Shown in pieces: positions 53,308 through 61,979 of a stretch of DNA of 64,000 nucleotides. Source of the stretch: Gemmatimonadales bacterium (GTDB lineage: Bacteria > Gemmatimonadota > Glassbacteria > GWA2-58-10); contig JAJRTS010000002.1 of assembly GCA_024278175.1 (NCBI GenBank), positions 62,001-126,000 on the forward strand, written 5' to 3'. The notes beneath the pieces were generated by a model that was not told the DNA's origin, did no database searches, and worked only from the letters and a program-made list of their open reading frames with translations. The position numbers were made by a program, and so were the translations under genes. Position 1 is the first letter of the stretch. Every line of letters starts with the position of its first letter.

Positions 53308-54396
53308 ATGACGTGGAAAAATCTCGCCGGTATCGACAGTGTGGACCCGGGCGATCTTAACGAATACATGTCCCGTCCCGACGAGCGGGTACTGGAGCTG
53401 GTCCGGCGGCGCACAGATCGGGAGATAGTGATCTATGGCGCAACCGGCAAGTGGACGCTGGACATAACGGAAATGCTGTTGCGCGCCATGCGGGAAACGG
53501 GTGTCACCAGGTGCAGAGTGCACCTGGTTGCCCGTTTCAGCAACGAAGAGTACACCCGCGCGCGGCTGGCCCCCTATCAGGGGTTGTACCGGATGCACAA
53601 GGTGGATTTCCTCAATCTGACGATGAGCGACCTGGTGGCGCTCGATGCGGAGTCGAGCTGGATGTTCTACGGACTGGGTTACAAGTTCCGCACCAACGAG
53701 ACCGTGGAAGAATACCGCCGCTTATGCGACCTGTACGGCAAGGTGATTCCATCGCTGATTTTTACCTACCACAGGAAGAACTCTGAGATTGTGATGATCG
53801 GCTCGGGCAACGCCCTCCCGCCGACTCCCGTGGACCGGCAGGCCTCCGACGAGGCCCCGCTGGTTCCGCTACCCCAGCAGGTTTACGGCGAATCGATCAA
53901 GAACAAGGAAGAGATCCTCAAGCTGATATTGGAAGACGGCGGGGGGGAAAGTTCCCGGGCGGTGATCCTGCGGGCGATGTATATGACCAATCTGACTTAC
54001 GGCGGTCTGGAAAAGCCGATGATCGCGGTGCTCAAGGGCGAACCTGTCGACCTGGAGCAGGCCGGCGTGTTCAACATCATCAGCCATCGCGACGCCAGTA
54101 TCCTGGCCATACTTTCCGTGGACTCCGCTTCGAACCCGGTGACTACTCTCAACCTCTCCGGCCACACCGTGGCCGCGCGTACCGCGGCCGAGGTGGCGGC
54201 CGAGATGTTCGGTGAGCCTGTTAGCTACACCGGAACGATGCGCAGCCTGCATCTGCTGGCCGATGATACCAGGATCAGAAGCATTTACGGCGGTTGCCTG
54301 GATTCGCTGGAGGAATTGCTCGCCGCCCAGGCTTACTGGATCAAGCACAGGGGTGGCTCGCTGAAACTCGATCACAAGGTAGGAATAGCTACCTGA
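53308..54396 (+). CDS. NAD-dependent epimerase/dehydratase-like protein
   Basis: A 362-residue extended SDR. The dinucleotide motif is IVIYGATGKWTLDITEMLLRA at about residues 40-60. The site PQQVYGESIKNKEE resembles the catalytic Y-G-x-S-K of epimerases, but the Lys is displaced, so activity is uncertain. The ATG has GGAG 10 nt upstream. It forms a pair with the DapA-like gene, so the two may process one sugar acid or amino sugar. No sugar-nucleotide genes are adjacent. Confidence 0.72.
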   Translation: MTWKNLAGIDSVDPGDLNEYMSRPDERVLELVRRRTDREIVIYGATGKWTLDITEMLLRAMRETGVTRCRVHLVARFSNEEYTRARLAPYQGLYRMHKVDFLNLTMSDLVALDAESSWMFYGLGYKFRTNETVEEYRRLCDLYGKVIPSLIFTYHRKNSEIVMIGSGNALPPTPVDRQASDEAPLVPLPQQVYGESIKNKEEILKLILEDGGGESSRAVILRAMYMTNLTYGGLEKPMIAVLKGEPVDLEQAGVFNIISHRDASILAILSVDSASNPVTTLNLSGHTVAARTAAEVAAEMFGEPVSYTGTMRSLHLLADDTRIRSIYGGCLDSLEELLAAQAYWIKHRGGSLKLDHKVGIAT

Positions 54397-54505
54397 GTGT
54401 TTTTTTGCGGCGAACGCTCGTCCGGTGTCCATGGAACAGGGGCCCGGCAGCAACTGTATGAAGAGTTGTTTACTCAATACCGGATAATCCTTGCGGGGGA
54501 AAAGC

Positions 54506-56743
54506 ATGATCGAGACGGAAAAAAAACCGGAACAACTCCTCAAGGAAATTCATCGTCTGCGCGAACAGCTTGCAAGAGCGAATGAAGCAGAGGGGAAACT
54601 GAGGGAACTCGAGCGTCTCTATGTCAAGACTTGCCGGGATGTAGACAGCCTGACGCGCGAGGGATACATGATCCGTTGGATAGTTAATATGCCGCAATTG
54701 TACCTGAACGACGATTTGCGGATTGTCGGGCACTCGGCGGATTTTGTCAGGCTGACGAACAAAGTGGCTGAATATGCCCGGCAGAGGGCCGGGCTGAACG
54801 TTTTGATGAGAGATGCGGATGTTAAGAAGGTAAGGGCTTATATGGCATGGATCAATGAACTGGAAGAGCTGCCGTATAAGGACGGTGAACCCTGGGAGTT
54901 GCGATACAGCGGTCCAAACGAGGATGACAGAATTGGCGGCCAATGGATTATGCACACCGGAGATGATAAGTGGGAGATCATCAATCGGGATGGTAAATAT
55001 TTTATTCGGCATAACGCCCATCCGCAGGATAATCAAGACTGCTGTCTGCTGTCTGTCGAGCAGTACGGTGGTTCCACCGAGGATGTGCGGCTGGTATTCA
55101 AGACACGCACCGCCCCAAAAGAGGAAAATATCAGGGACAATACCTGTTTCATCTCGGTTTCCTCGGGCCGGGAAGATGTATTGCCGGACATAAACGGTTA
55201 CACGGTTGCACTCGGTTCCAATTATAATGCACTTGGAAGGCTTCAGAAACAGGGAGCCGATGTGGTCAGCAGGCAGGAAAAACTGGAGCCGGATACCGAT
55301 TACCTGGTCGAAGTGGAGCGGATCGGCGGCAGGATTACGCGCAGGGTGGTTAATCTGAAATCGGGCGAGGAAATGCCGCTGCTTTATTTTACCGATTTCA
55401 ACGCAATTTACGAGAGTGAGAATTATATCGGGTTCTACACTTATAGCGGTGAAGCCGAATTTTACGATATTGAGATATATACCCGTCCCTCACGCTTTAA
55501 AATCGAGCAGTTCATTCTGCCCTTTCAGATCGAAATTACGCCCTGTGCAAATGAACTGGAAGACCGTGTTTTCGAACTGAAGTATGTTCGCAACGAGATC
55601 ATGGGGGCATCAAGGCACACGTTGATTTTCAACGACATCACCACCCGCCAGCATAACGAAATCCGTCTGCGCGAGAGCGAGGAGAAATACAGAAAACTGT
55701 TCGAGGAAGACCGCGTAGCGCGCTCGACCACCACTTCCGACGGCAGATTTATCGACGCCAACCAGGAGATGCTTAATCTGGCCGGATATACACGGGAGGA
55801 ATTTTCCCGGCTTAAGGCCTTAGACCTTTATGTCGACCCATCCGTGCGCCGCAAGTATCTCGATCAGCTCGAACGCGATACGTTCGTCCGGGATTATGAA
55901 ATCGCTTTCAAAAAGAAAGACGGGACACCGATGGACTGCATGATCACTTCCAGCATCCATCCGGCCACCGACGGCAGCGAGTATTTTATTCTGGGCAGCA
56001 TCCACGACATCACAGAGCGTAAGCGGATGGAAGCCAAGCTGAAAGAGTCACAGAAGATGGAGGTTATCGGGCGAATCGCCTCGGGTGTGGCCCACGAAGT
56101 GCGCAATCCGCTCAATGCGATCCTGGCGATCAGCGAGGCGCTGAGCGAGGAAATCGGCGACGAGGAGGCGTACAAACCTTATCTCTATCATATCTGCAGC
56201 CAGGTGGACCGTCTGTCGACATTGATGAAAGACCTGCTGGAGTTGGGCAAGCCGCTTCAAACGGATGAATTCGTGCCCGCGGACATGTTCGATATCTGCA
56301 GCAGCGTTCTGGAGTTGTGGCACCAGAGTTCCGCGTTCAAGAATACGGAGGTGGTTTTAGATAATGCAACCGGGGGCGAAAGATTGCTGGTGCTGTGTAA
56401 CAGTACGAAGTTGAAACAGGTGTTTCTCAATCTGCTGGAAAACGCGGCGCAACACAGCCCCGAAGGCGAAAGCGTGGAACTCAAGCTCATTGATCCGGGC
56501 AAGGGCAAGGTGTTGATCCGGGTTACGGACCGTGGCGCCGGGATCTCCGGAGAGGTGATGCCAGAAGTGTTTAAACCGTTTTTCACTACCAGGGCCAGGG
56601 GGGCCGGACTGGGCCTGAGCATTGTCAAGAATATCGTGGAAACCCACGGTGGCACGATTGAGTTGATCAATAACGACCCCCCGCCCGGATTAAGGGTGGA
56701 TGTCGTACTGCCGGTGTTCGAGGACACAGATAATGAAGAATAA
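54506..56743 (+). CDS. PAS histidine kinase with embedded jelly-roll-like domain
   Basis: A 745-residue kinase without a signal peptide or membrane segment. Order: coiled coil (1-40); PAS-like segment (about 50-125); a beta-rich domain (about 125-330, ELRYSGPNEDD, GGQWIMHTGDDKWEI, YTVALGSNYNALGRLQKQG, LEPDTDYLVEVERIGG, GFYTYSGEAEFYDIEIYTR) that has the look of LamG/DUF1080 jelly rolls; a second PAS-like segment (about 330-385); a typical PAS/PAC domain (about 395-510, ending HDITERKRMEAKL); HisKA with His530 (ASGVAHEVRNPLN); and HATPase with LLENAAQHSPEG, DRGAGIS, TTRARGAGLGLSIV. ATG follows GGGGGAAAAGC. It overlaps the NtrC-type regulator by 11 bp. A cytoplasmic glycan sensor is a reasonable guess. 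Confidence 0.88.
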   Translation: MIETEKKPEQLLKEIHRLREQLARANEAEGKLRELERLYVKTCRDVDSLTREGYMIRWIVNMPQLYLNDDLRIVGHSADFVRLTNKVAEYARQRAGLNVLMRDADVKKVRAYMAWINELEELPYKDGEPWELRYSGPNEDDRIGGQWIMHTGDDKWEIINRDGKYFIRHNAHPQDNQDCCLLSVEQYGGSTEDVRLVFKTRTAPKEENIRDNTCFISVSSGREDVLPDINGYTVALGSNYNALGRLQKQGADVVSRQEKLEPDTDYLVEVERIGGRITRRVVNLKSGEEMPLLYFTDFNAIYESENYIGFYTYSGEAEFYDIEIYTRPSRFKIEQFILPFQIEITPCANELEDRVFELKYVRNEIMGASRHTLIFNDITTRQHNEIRLRESEEKYRKLFEEDRVARSTTTSDGRFIDANQEMLNLAGYTREEFSRLKALDLYVDPSVRRKYLDQLERDTFVRDYEIAFKKKDGTPMDCMITSSIHPATDGSEYFILGSIHDITERKRMEAKLKESQKMEVIGRIASGVAHEVRNPLNAILAISEALSEEIGDEEAYKPYLYHICSQVDRLSTLMKDLLELGKPLQTDEFVPADMFDICSSVLELWHQSSAFKNTEVVLDNATGGERLLVLCNSTKLKQVFLNLLENAAQHSPEGESVELKLIDPGKGKVLIRVTDRGAGISGEVMPEVFKPFFTTRARGAGLGLSIVKNIVETHGGTIELINNDPPPGLRVDVVLPVFEDTDNEE

Positions 56744-58055
56744 CCTGTTGTTGGTCGATGACGACGAGTCTATCCAGTTCGGGTTTTCCAGGTATTTTAC
56801 CAAGCACGGCTTCGGTATCGATACGGCAGGTTCCCTGGCCGAGGCGCGCGAGGCCGTGGAGAAATGCCAGTACGACGCCCTGCTGCTGGACCTGATGCTT
56901 CCCGATGGCAAGAGTGTGGGTTGGATCCCCGAGGTGCGGGACAAGTTTCCCGGCACCGCGATCGTGGTGATCAGCGGCCATGGCGATGTTCCGGAGGCGG
57001 TGGAAGCAGTCAAGGAGGGGGCCGATAACTTTCTTACCAAGCCGGTTTCGCTCAAAGACCTCAAGGTTATTCTGGAAAAAAGCCTGGAAATCGGCTCACT
57101 CCGTCGCCGACATGTCAATTACCAGCGGATGCGCAGCAAGGCGGAACCGTATTTCGGCGACAGCGCGGCGATCCGCAAGGTGCTTGAACTGGCCTCGCTG
57201 GCGATCGAGAACGACTCGACAGTGCTGATTATCGGCGAGACAGGTGCCGGCAAGGGCGTACTTGGCCGCTGGATTCACGACAACAGTTCCCGCAGCCAGG
57301 CCGCTTTTGTCGAGATCAACTGCAGCGGGCTAAAGGGGGAGTTGTTCGCCAGCGAACTGTTCGGACACGCCCGAGGCGCGTTTACTTCCGCCGCGCATGA
57401 CAAACCGGGGTTGATCGAGGTTGCCGATGGCGGGACGTTGTTTCTCGACGAGATCAGCTACATGCCGCTGCCGGTGCAGGCCGAGTTCCTCAACGTGATC
57501 GAAGAGCGCAACTACCGTCGCCTGGGCGAGGTTTCCCTGCGCCGCAGCGAGTTTCGCCTGATTTGCTCCACCAACAGAGAACTGCTTGAGAAAACCAGGG
57601 ACGGCTCTTTCCGGCAGGATTTCTATTTCAGGATTAATGTCTTCCCGATCAGAATCCCGCCGTTGCGTGAGCGCATGGAGGACCTGGAGGGGCTGGCAAC
57701 CTTTCTGTTGCGCTCCGGGAACAACAGTGCCCGGGAAATAGGGCCGGATGTGATGAAGTTGCTCAAATCCTACAGCTGGCCGGGAAACGTCCGCGAGTTG
57801 AAAAATATTTTGGAGAGAGCCTTGCTGCTCTCCAGGGGTGGTGAGTTAAAGCCCGGGCACTTTAGCGGTTTGAGTGCGGACAGGGTTGTCGGGATTCCCG
57901 GAAGCGGTGATGTGATGAATCTGGAGGCGATGGAAGGGATTCATATCAAATCGGTAATGGACCGTTTCAATGGGGATGCCCGCCAGGCGGCCGACGCTCT
58001 GGGTGTTTCGCTTGCCACTCTGTACCGCAAACTCAAGAAAATCGTCACGGTGTAA
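56733..58055 (+). CDS. NtrC-family sigma-54 response regulator
   Basis: A 440-residue activator: receiver (Asp53 in LLLDLMLPDG, Lys in TKPV), AAA+ domain (Walker A GETGAGKG, Walker B GGTLFLDEI, later arginine-finger region RQDFYFRINVFPI) and a C-terminal Fis-type helix-turn-helix (ARQAADALGVSLATLYRKLKKI). The sigma-54 loop is GAFTSA, where GAFTGA is usual. It starts inside the end of the kinase gene (GAGGACACAGATA before the ATG), so kinase and regulator are coupled. Targets should have sigma-54 promoters; none was recognised in the window. Confidence 0.92.
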   Translation: MKNNLLLVDDDESIQFGFSRYFTKHGFGIDTAGSLAEAREAVEKCQYDALLLDLMLPDGKSVGWIPEVRDKFPGTAIVVISGHGDVPEAVEAVKEGADNFLTKPVSLKDLKVILEKSLEIGSLRRRHVNYQRMRSKAEPYFGDSAAIRKVLELASLAIENDSTVLIIGETGAGKGVLGRWIHDNSSRSQAAFVEINCSGLKGELFASELFGHARGAFTSAAHDKPGLIEVADGGTLFLDEISYMPLPVQAEFLNVIEERNYRRLGEVSLRRSEFRLICSTNRELLEKTRDGSFRQDFYFRINVFPIRIPPLRERMEDLEGLATFLLRSGNNSAREIGPDVMKLLKSYSWPGNVRELKNILERALLLSRGGELKPGHFSGLSADRVVGIPGSGDVMNLEAMEGIHIKSVMDRFNGDARQAADALGVSLATLYRKLKKIVTV

Positions 58056-58539
58056 TAGCGGCCGGATGCAAAATCATCTCCATCAAAACGCAGAGCTGTG
58101 TTTCATCCGCGGCCGGCAGCGTGCCAAAAAAACGAAGGGATGAGAATCTTGTTGTCAAGGGCCGTTTCCCGTTATGGCTGTCGAAAGCCGGCATGAGCAA
58201 GCTGACTGTTTGCAATAAAACGAATAGCAGAACCGGTAAAAAACGGCTTGCTTTACCCTTGGAAACTTGCCCGGGCAAAAGATTTTATTTGAGGGCGTTG
58301 AGAGTTCTGTTCAACGCCCCTCTTGCGCCAGTGCTGTTCGGGGTATTCCTCTGTAATGCGGTATTTCATGCTGAAACCGAACCATAAAACCAAAAAATAG
58401 CCGGCTGTAAAATCATCACCTGCTCAGGTCCCCAATAATCCTGTTAACACAGAGGCCCCGTCAGGAATCCCCGTCGGCATACTGCCCTTGATTTTTATCA
58501 TAGCCGGGGAATGTGAGCTGAAACGCCATCTTCAACGCC
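58056..58539. other. Intergenic region holding repeat family 2
   Basis: 484 bp between the regulator and the SGNH/TPR gene; positions 58151-58320 are the repeat. No gene or clear promoter seen in the rest. Confidence 0.55.
58151..58320 (+). repeat. Hairpin repeat family 2, complete copy with possible target duplication
   Basis: 170 bp homologous to 46939-47109. Begins GTTGTCAAGGGC, and ends in a hairpin GGGCGTTGA / TCAACGCCC (58293-58301, 58311-58319). TCTT flanks it on both sides (58147-58150, 58321-58324), a possible 4-bp duplication. The inner inverted copy has decayed (ACCCTTGGAAAC). Confidence 0.82.
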
Positions 58540-60852
58540 ATGGAATACCAGATGGTCAACTATCTGAACAGGCAAAAAGGCATCCGTAATAAAAAACATC
58601 GCCCCACCGGAATATCCCGGGGCAAAAAAGTATTGCTTGTTTTGACGGGCCTTGCGATCATCCTGTTGATTGAGCTGGCGCTCAGGCTGCTCTCCTTTTC
58701 CGTGCAACACACCTCTCAGAGGGACCCATTTGTGGGTTTTTCCTCTATCAATCCGCTTTTCGTGCAATACGTTGCCGATGACGGCAGCGTGAGGATGAAA
58801 ACCTCGCCCGGTAAGCTGACCTGGTTCAACGAGCAGGGTTTCCCTCTGGAGAAAAAGGCTGGTACGTTCCGCATTTTCACCCTCGGCGGCTCGACCACTT
58901 ATGGTCGTCCCTACGCGGACCCGACGTCATTTTCCGGCTGGACGAGAGCATTGCTCAATGCTGACAGCTCTTCGGGCAGACATTACGAGGTGGTCAATGC
59001 GGGCGGGATCAGTTACGCCAGTTATCGGGTCCGGGTAATAGCGGAAGAGTTACTGAACTATTCTCCAGACCTGTTTATTATCTACACGGGCCACAACGAA
59101 TTTCTGGAAGCCCGCACTTACGAAAATCTGCGGGACCAGCCCTCACTTGTATTTAAGGCCCGCAAGTTGCTCTCCGGGATGAAAATTTATCAAATACTTA
59201 AAAAAACAATCGGAGCTGCCGCCGCCGGTGAACCGGACATTAGCCGCAAGCGCTCTATCCTTGCTCCTGAAGTCAGAACCATGCTCGACAGCAGTGCCGG
59301 CCTTGATCTTTACGTGAGGGATACTCTCTTTTCAAGGGGCGTGTTTGAGCATTTCCGCTATAATATCCAGGCGATCAAAAGGATGTGCAAACAGGCGGGT
59401 GTGCCGCTGATTTTTCTCGATCCGGTGGATAATATCAAGGACTTCTCTCCGTTTAAGAGCCAGGGGAATCCGGCCTTAAGTAAATCAGACTCGGAGCGGA
59501 CCGCCAGGCTGGTTTCCGAGGGCGAGCTCCGGTTGCGCGACGGCAGACCCCGGGCGGCAATTGATAAGTTTGCAGAAGCGGCCGGGCTGGATTCACTCTA
59601 CGCCGGCCACTGGTTTATGCTGGGCAGAGCATGCCTTGCCGCCGGAGATACCGCAAGCGCGGCCGGCTATCTCTTAAAGGCGCGTGAACTGGATGTCTGT
59701 CCCTTGCGCGCCCAGTCGCCCATCCACCGGATACTGGGCGAGGAAATGGCCGGCACCGATGCCCCGCCCCTGCTCGATCTGCCGGAGCTTTTTAAAAGAT
59801 TCGCTCCCGGCGGTCTGATTGGCCGGGAATTACTGATCGACCATGTTCACCCCTTGCCGGAGAGCAATCTCCGCATAGCTCTCTTTATCCTCGAGTGGAT
59901 GATAGACAGCGGTTACGCGGATCGACAATTATATCCTGAATCGGAAAGCCGGTTGGCCGACGTGACCAGCAGCGTATACGGCAGTTTGCCCGGGGACTAT
60001 GCCCGGAACGGAATCGTCAAGTTGGCCAGGGTTCTGTTCTGGTCTAAAAAGTTCGCTGAGGCGTTGAGCGTTCTGGACGAACAGTGGGATCTACTGTTCG
60101 ACTCCCCCCGCGCCCAGTTTCTCAGAGGCGAACTGATGCAGTCTCTCGGCGGGGCAACTCAGGCGATAGAGCATTACCGGAAGGCATATGAGCTTGCTCC
60201 CGATGAGAAGATAATAATTATCGAACTGGCCAGTTTATACAACAAAGCGGGCATGACCGACAGTTCCGAAGTTCTGCTAAAAAGAGGACTTGAGCGGTTT
60301 CCTGATGATGCGCAGATTCTGGGTGATTATGGTATGGTGCTGGTCCGGAAAGGAGACACGGACGCGGCGATGAGATTATTGCTCAAGGCGCGACGCCTCG
60401 AACCGGACAATGCGAATATCCAGTTGAATATTGGTAATGTTTATGCCATGAGCGGGATGTTCCAAAGGGCCGGGCAAGCTTACCTTGAATCCATTGAGCT
60501 GAATCCGGCCAGCAGCGATGCCTGGTATAATCTGGCCAATATCAATTATGAATTAAACGATTCGGAAAAGGCTGAAAAACAATTTCTCAAGGCAATAGAA
60601 CTGGACTCCAAAAACGCACTGGCTCAATTAAATCTCGGAAATCTGTACGTGGAGACAGGTCGTTTCCAACTTGCCGAGTCCTACTATAAAATGTCCTTGG
60701 AATCCGACCCGGGTATTCCCGCCACATACGCCAACCTGGTGAAACTATATCTGAAAATGGGGGATGATTCTCTTGCCACCGAAATCTTCACACAGGGGCG
60801 CGAAAAATTTCCTTACAACTCCTTATTGAAAAACATTATTCCCGACGACTGA
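58540..60852 (+). CDS. SGNH-hydrolase/TPR membrane protein
   Basis: A 770-residue protein with one N-terminal membrane segment (about 30-50, VLLVLTGLAIILLIELALRLL), an SGNH/GDSL-like esterase domain (Ser118 in LGGSTTYG, Asn186 in GHNEF, and the D-x-x-H pair in LLIDHVHPLP at about residue 430), then TPR repeats (about 480-765; AWYNLANINYELNDSEKAEKQFLKAIELD and others). Inside the esterase domain a short TPR-like insert is also visible (residues 315-390). Family members hydrolyse ester groups, often acyl groups on glycans, outside the cytoplasm. ATG at 58552 has a better ribosome site (GGAATACCAG) than that at 58540. Monocistronic. Confidence 0.82.
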   Translation: MEYQMVNYLNRQKGIRNKKHRPTGISRGKKVLLVLTGLAIILLIELALRLLSFSVQHTSQRDPFVGFSSINPLFVQYVADDGSVRMKTSPGKLTWFNEQGFPLEKKAGTFRIFTLGGSTTYGRPYADPTSFSGWTRALLNADSSSGRHYEVVNAGGISYASYRVRVIAEELLNYSPDLFIIYTGHNEFLEARTYENLRDQPSLVFKARKLLSGMKIYQILKKTIGAAAAGEPDISRKRSILAPEVRTMLDSSAGLDLYVRDTLFSRGVFEHFRYNIQAIKRMCKQAGVPLIFLDPVDNIKDFSPFKSQGNPALSKSDSERTARLVSEGELRLRDGRPRAAIDKFAEAAGLDSLYAGHWFMLGRACLAAGDTASAAGYLLKARELDVCPLRAQSPIHRILGEEMAGTDAPPLLDLPELFKRFAPGGLIGRELLIDHVHPLPESNLRIALFILEWMIDSGYADRQLYPESESRLADVTSSVYGSLPGDYARNGIVKLARVLFWSKKFAEALSVLDEQWDLLFDSPRAQFLRGELMQSLGGATQAIEHYRKAYELAPDEKIIIIELASLYNKAGMTDSSEVLLKRGLERFPDDAQILGDYGMVLVRKGDTDAAMRLLLKARRLEPDNANIQLNIGNVYAMSGMFQRAGQAYLESIELNPASSDAWYNLANINYELNDSEKAEKQFLKAIELDSKNALAQLNLGNLYVETGRFQLAESYYKMSLESDPGIPATYANLVKLYLKMGDDSLATEIFTQGREKFPYNSLLKNIIPDD

Positions 60853-61275
60853 TATCTGCTATTCCCGCTCCTGTGATAGAGTCCTGATGTTGCAGTATGA
60901 CGCCATCCATCACCGCCGCCCACTGCAGTGCCGGTTATGCTTGAAGCCCGGCAGGTCCTTGATAATAATACGTCAGGTTTTATGAAAATCACGCAGAGTA
61001 CACGGCTCTGTGGGCTGGGTAATTCGCTTTTTAACATTCCCCCGGATGCAATCCGGAATTCCCGGATCCATAAAAGTGCAAGAAGCCGGACAGCACTCAT
61101 GTTTCCGGCCATTCTCAAATGTGATATTTATATTTTGCGGAAATGAGAATCGCCGTTAAGCGTCTCAAAACACAATGCCATGAATGTCAAAGTATTAGGG
61201 AAGCAAGGACCTTTGGCATTCATTCTGCGGATGACTTTACGACCTTAAAAGCACCTAATCATTGGGAACCTCCGG
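60853..61275. other. Intergenic region, no gene seen
   Basis: 423 bp between the SGNH/TPR gene and the lone receiver. A few short hairpins (for example ATCCGG/CCGGAT near 61050) but no clear terminator, repeat or gene. Confidence 0.5.
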
Positions 61276-61719
61276 ATGGCAAAAAAAATATTGCTTGTCG
61301 ATGATGAGTCTGCCGTACTGTTCGCCTATAAAAAGGTGCTCCAGCGTGAGCAGTTCAAAGTTGACGCGATAGATAGCATGGCTGGCACATACGAGTTGCT
61401 CAAGAGCAACAATTACGATGTGGCTATCCTGGACTTGCGCCTGGGAGGAGAGTTGTCGGAGGAGGGATTCGAGCTTCTTCGGCATATCAAAGGCAAACAT
61501 CCTGAAACGGTAATTGTCATGATAACAGCTCACGGCAACAAGGGAATACGCGAACGGGCGTATCAGCTTGGCGCCGATCATTATTTCGAGAAGCCGGTCA
61601 GTACCAACCGTATCCGCGAGGCTTTGACCATCTCTGGTGTGATGCCGGTCGCTGGAAAGGTGGGCGGCCGGATGGTTCAGCCACCGGGAACCGGCTCGCT
61701 CAAAGAGCAGGCGCCATGA
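61276..61719 (+). CDS. Single-domain response regulator
   Basis: A 147-residue receiver with a short Pro/Gly-rich tail. Acidic pair in LLVDDESAV, phospho-acceptor Asp53 in AILDLRLGG, Thr in MITAHG and Lys in FEKPV are all present, so it should be phosphorylated. No output domain, so it probably passes phosphate on or binds a partner. It has no adjacent kinase; the kinase at 54506 is the nearest. CCTCCGG precedes the ATG, a poor ribosome site. Confidence 0.88.
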   Translation: MAKKILLVDDESAVLFAYKKVLQREQFKVDAIDSMAGTYELLKSNNYDVAILDLRLGGELSEEGFELLRHIKGKHPETVIVMITAHGNKGIRERAYQLGADHYFEKPVSTNRIREALTISGVMPVAGKVGGRMVQPPGTGSLKEQAP

Positions 61720-61793
61720 AACAAATATTATGGCTGAGGAGTTGTATACAATAGCAATTTATGGTACAATATGATTATCCGGAGCCCCGAAGA

Positions 61794-61810
61794 GCGGCCT
61801 GATTGGCCGC
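61794..61810 (+). promoter_or_regulatory. Leader hairpin upstream of the last TonB receptor
   Basis: Perfect 6-bp stem GCGGCC / GGCCGC with loop TGATT. It precedes a 25-codon leader frame by 29 nt; TACAAT at 61765-61770 may be a -10 box. CTTTCGAAAG at 61819-61828 can pair and partly cover the leader's ribosome site. Confidence 0.4.
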
Positions 61811-61839
61811 CGGGTAAACTTTCGAAAGGAGGTGCAAGG

Positions 61840-61917
61840 TTGCTTAATGAGGTCATAGTTGGCTTTTTCGCTTCCACTACCATTCACTCGCATCGTACGG
61901 GAGGTCGGCCTATGTAA
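61840..61917 (+). CDS. Possible 25-residue leader peptide ending in a start-stop pair
   Basis: TTG at 61840 has AAAGGAGG 7 nt before it. The 25 codons read MLNEVIVGFFASTTIHSHRT, then GGRPM and TAA. The last sense codon is an ATG that has its own GGGAGG seven bases upstream and is followed directly by TAA, giving a start-stop pair. It ends 62 nt before the TonB receptor start. No homologue is recognised. It may be a regulatory leader that stalls or loads ribosomes, or a chance frame. Confidence 0.35.
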   Translation: MLNEVIVGFFASTTIHSHRTGGRPM

Positions 61918-61979
61918 CTACTCTTCGCTTTCTGCGATTTTCATAAGTTGCAGACTGAACAATTCTTTTGGGGGATTTT

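Noticed and set aside
61760-61979. Riboswitch before the TonB receptor
   Set aside because: The leader has hairpins, but I find no conserved core of cobalamin, c-di-GMP or other known riboswitches.
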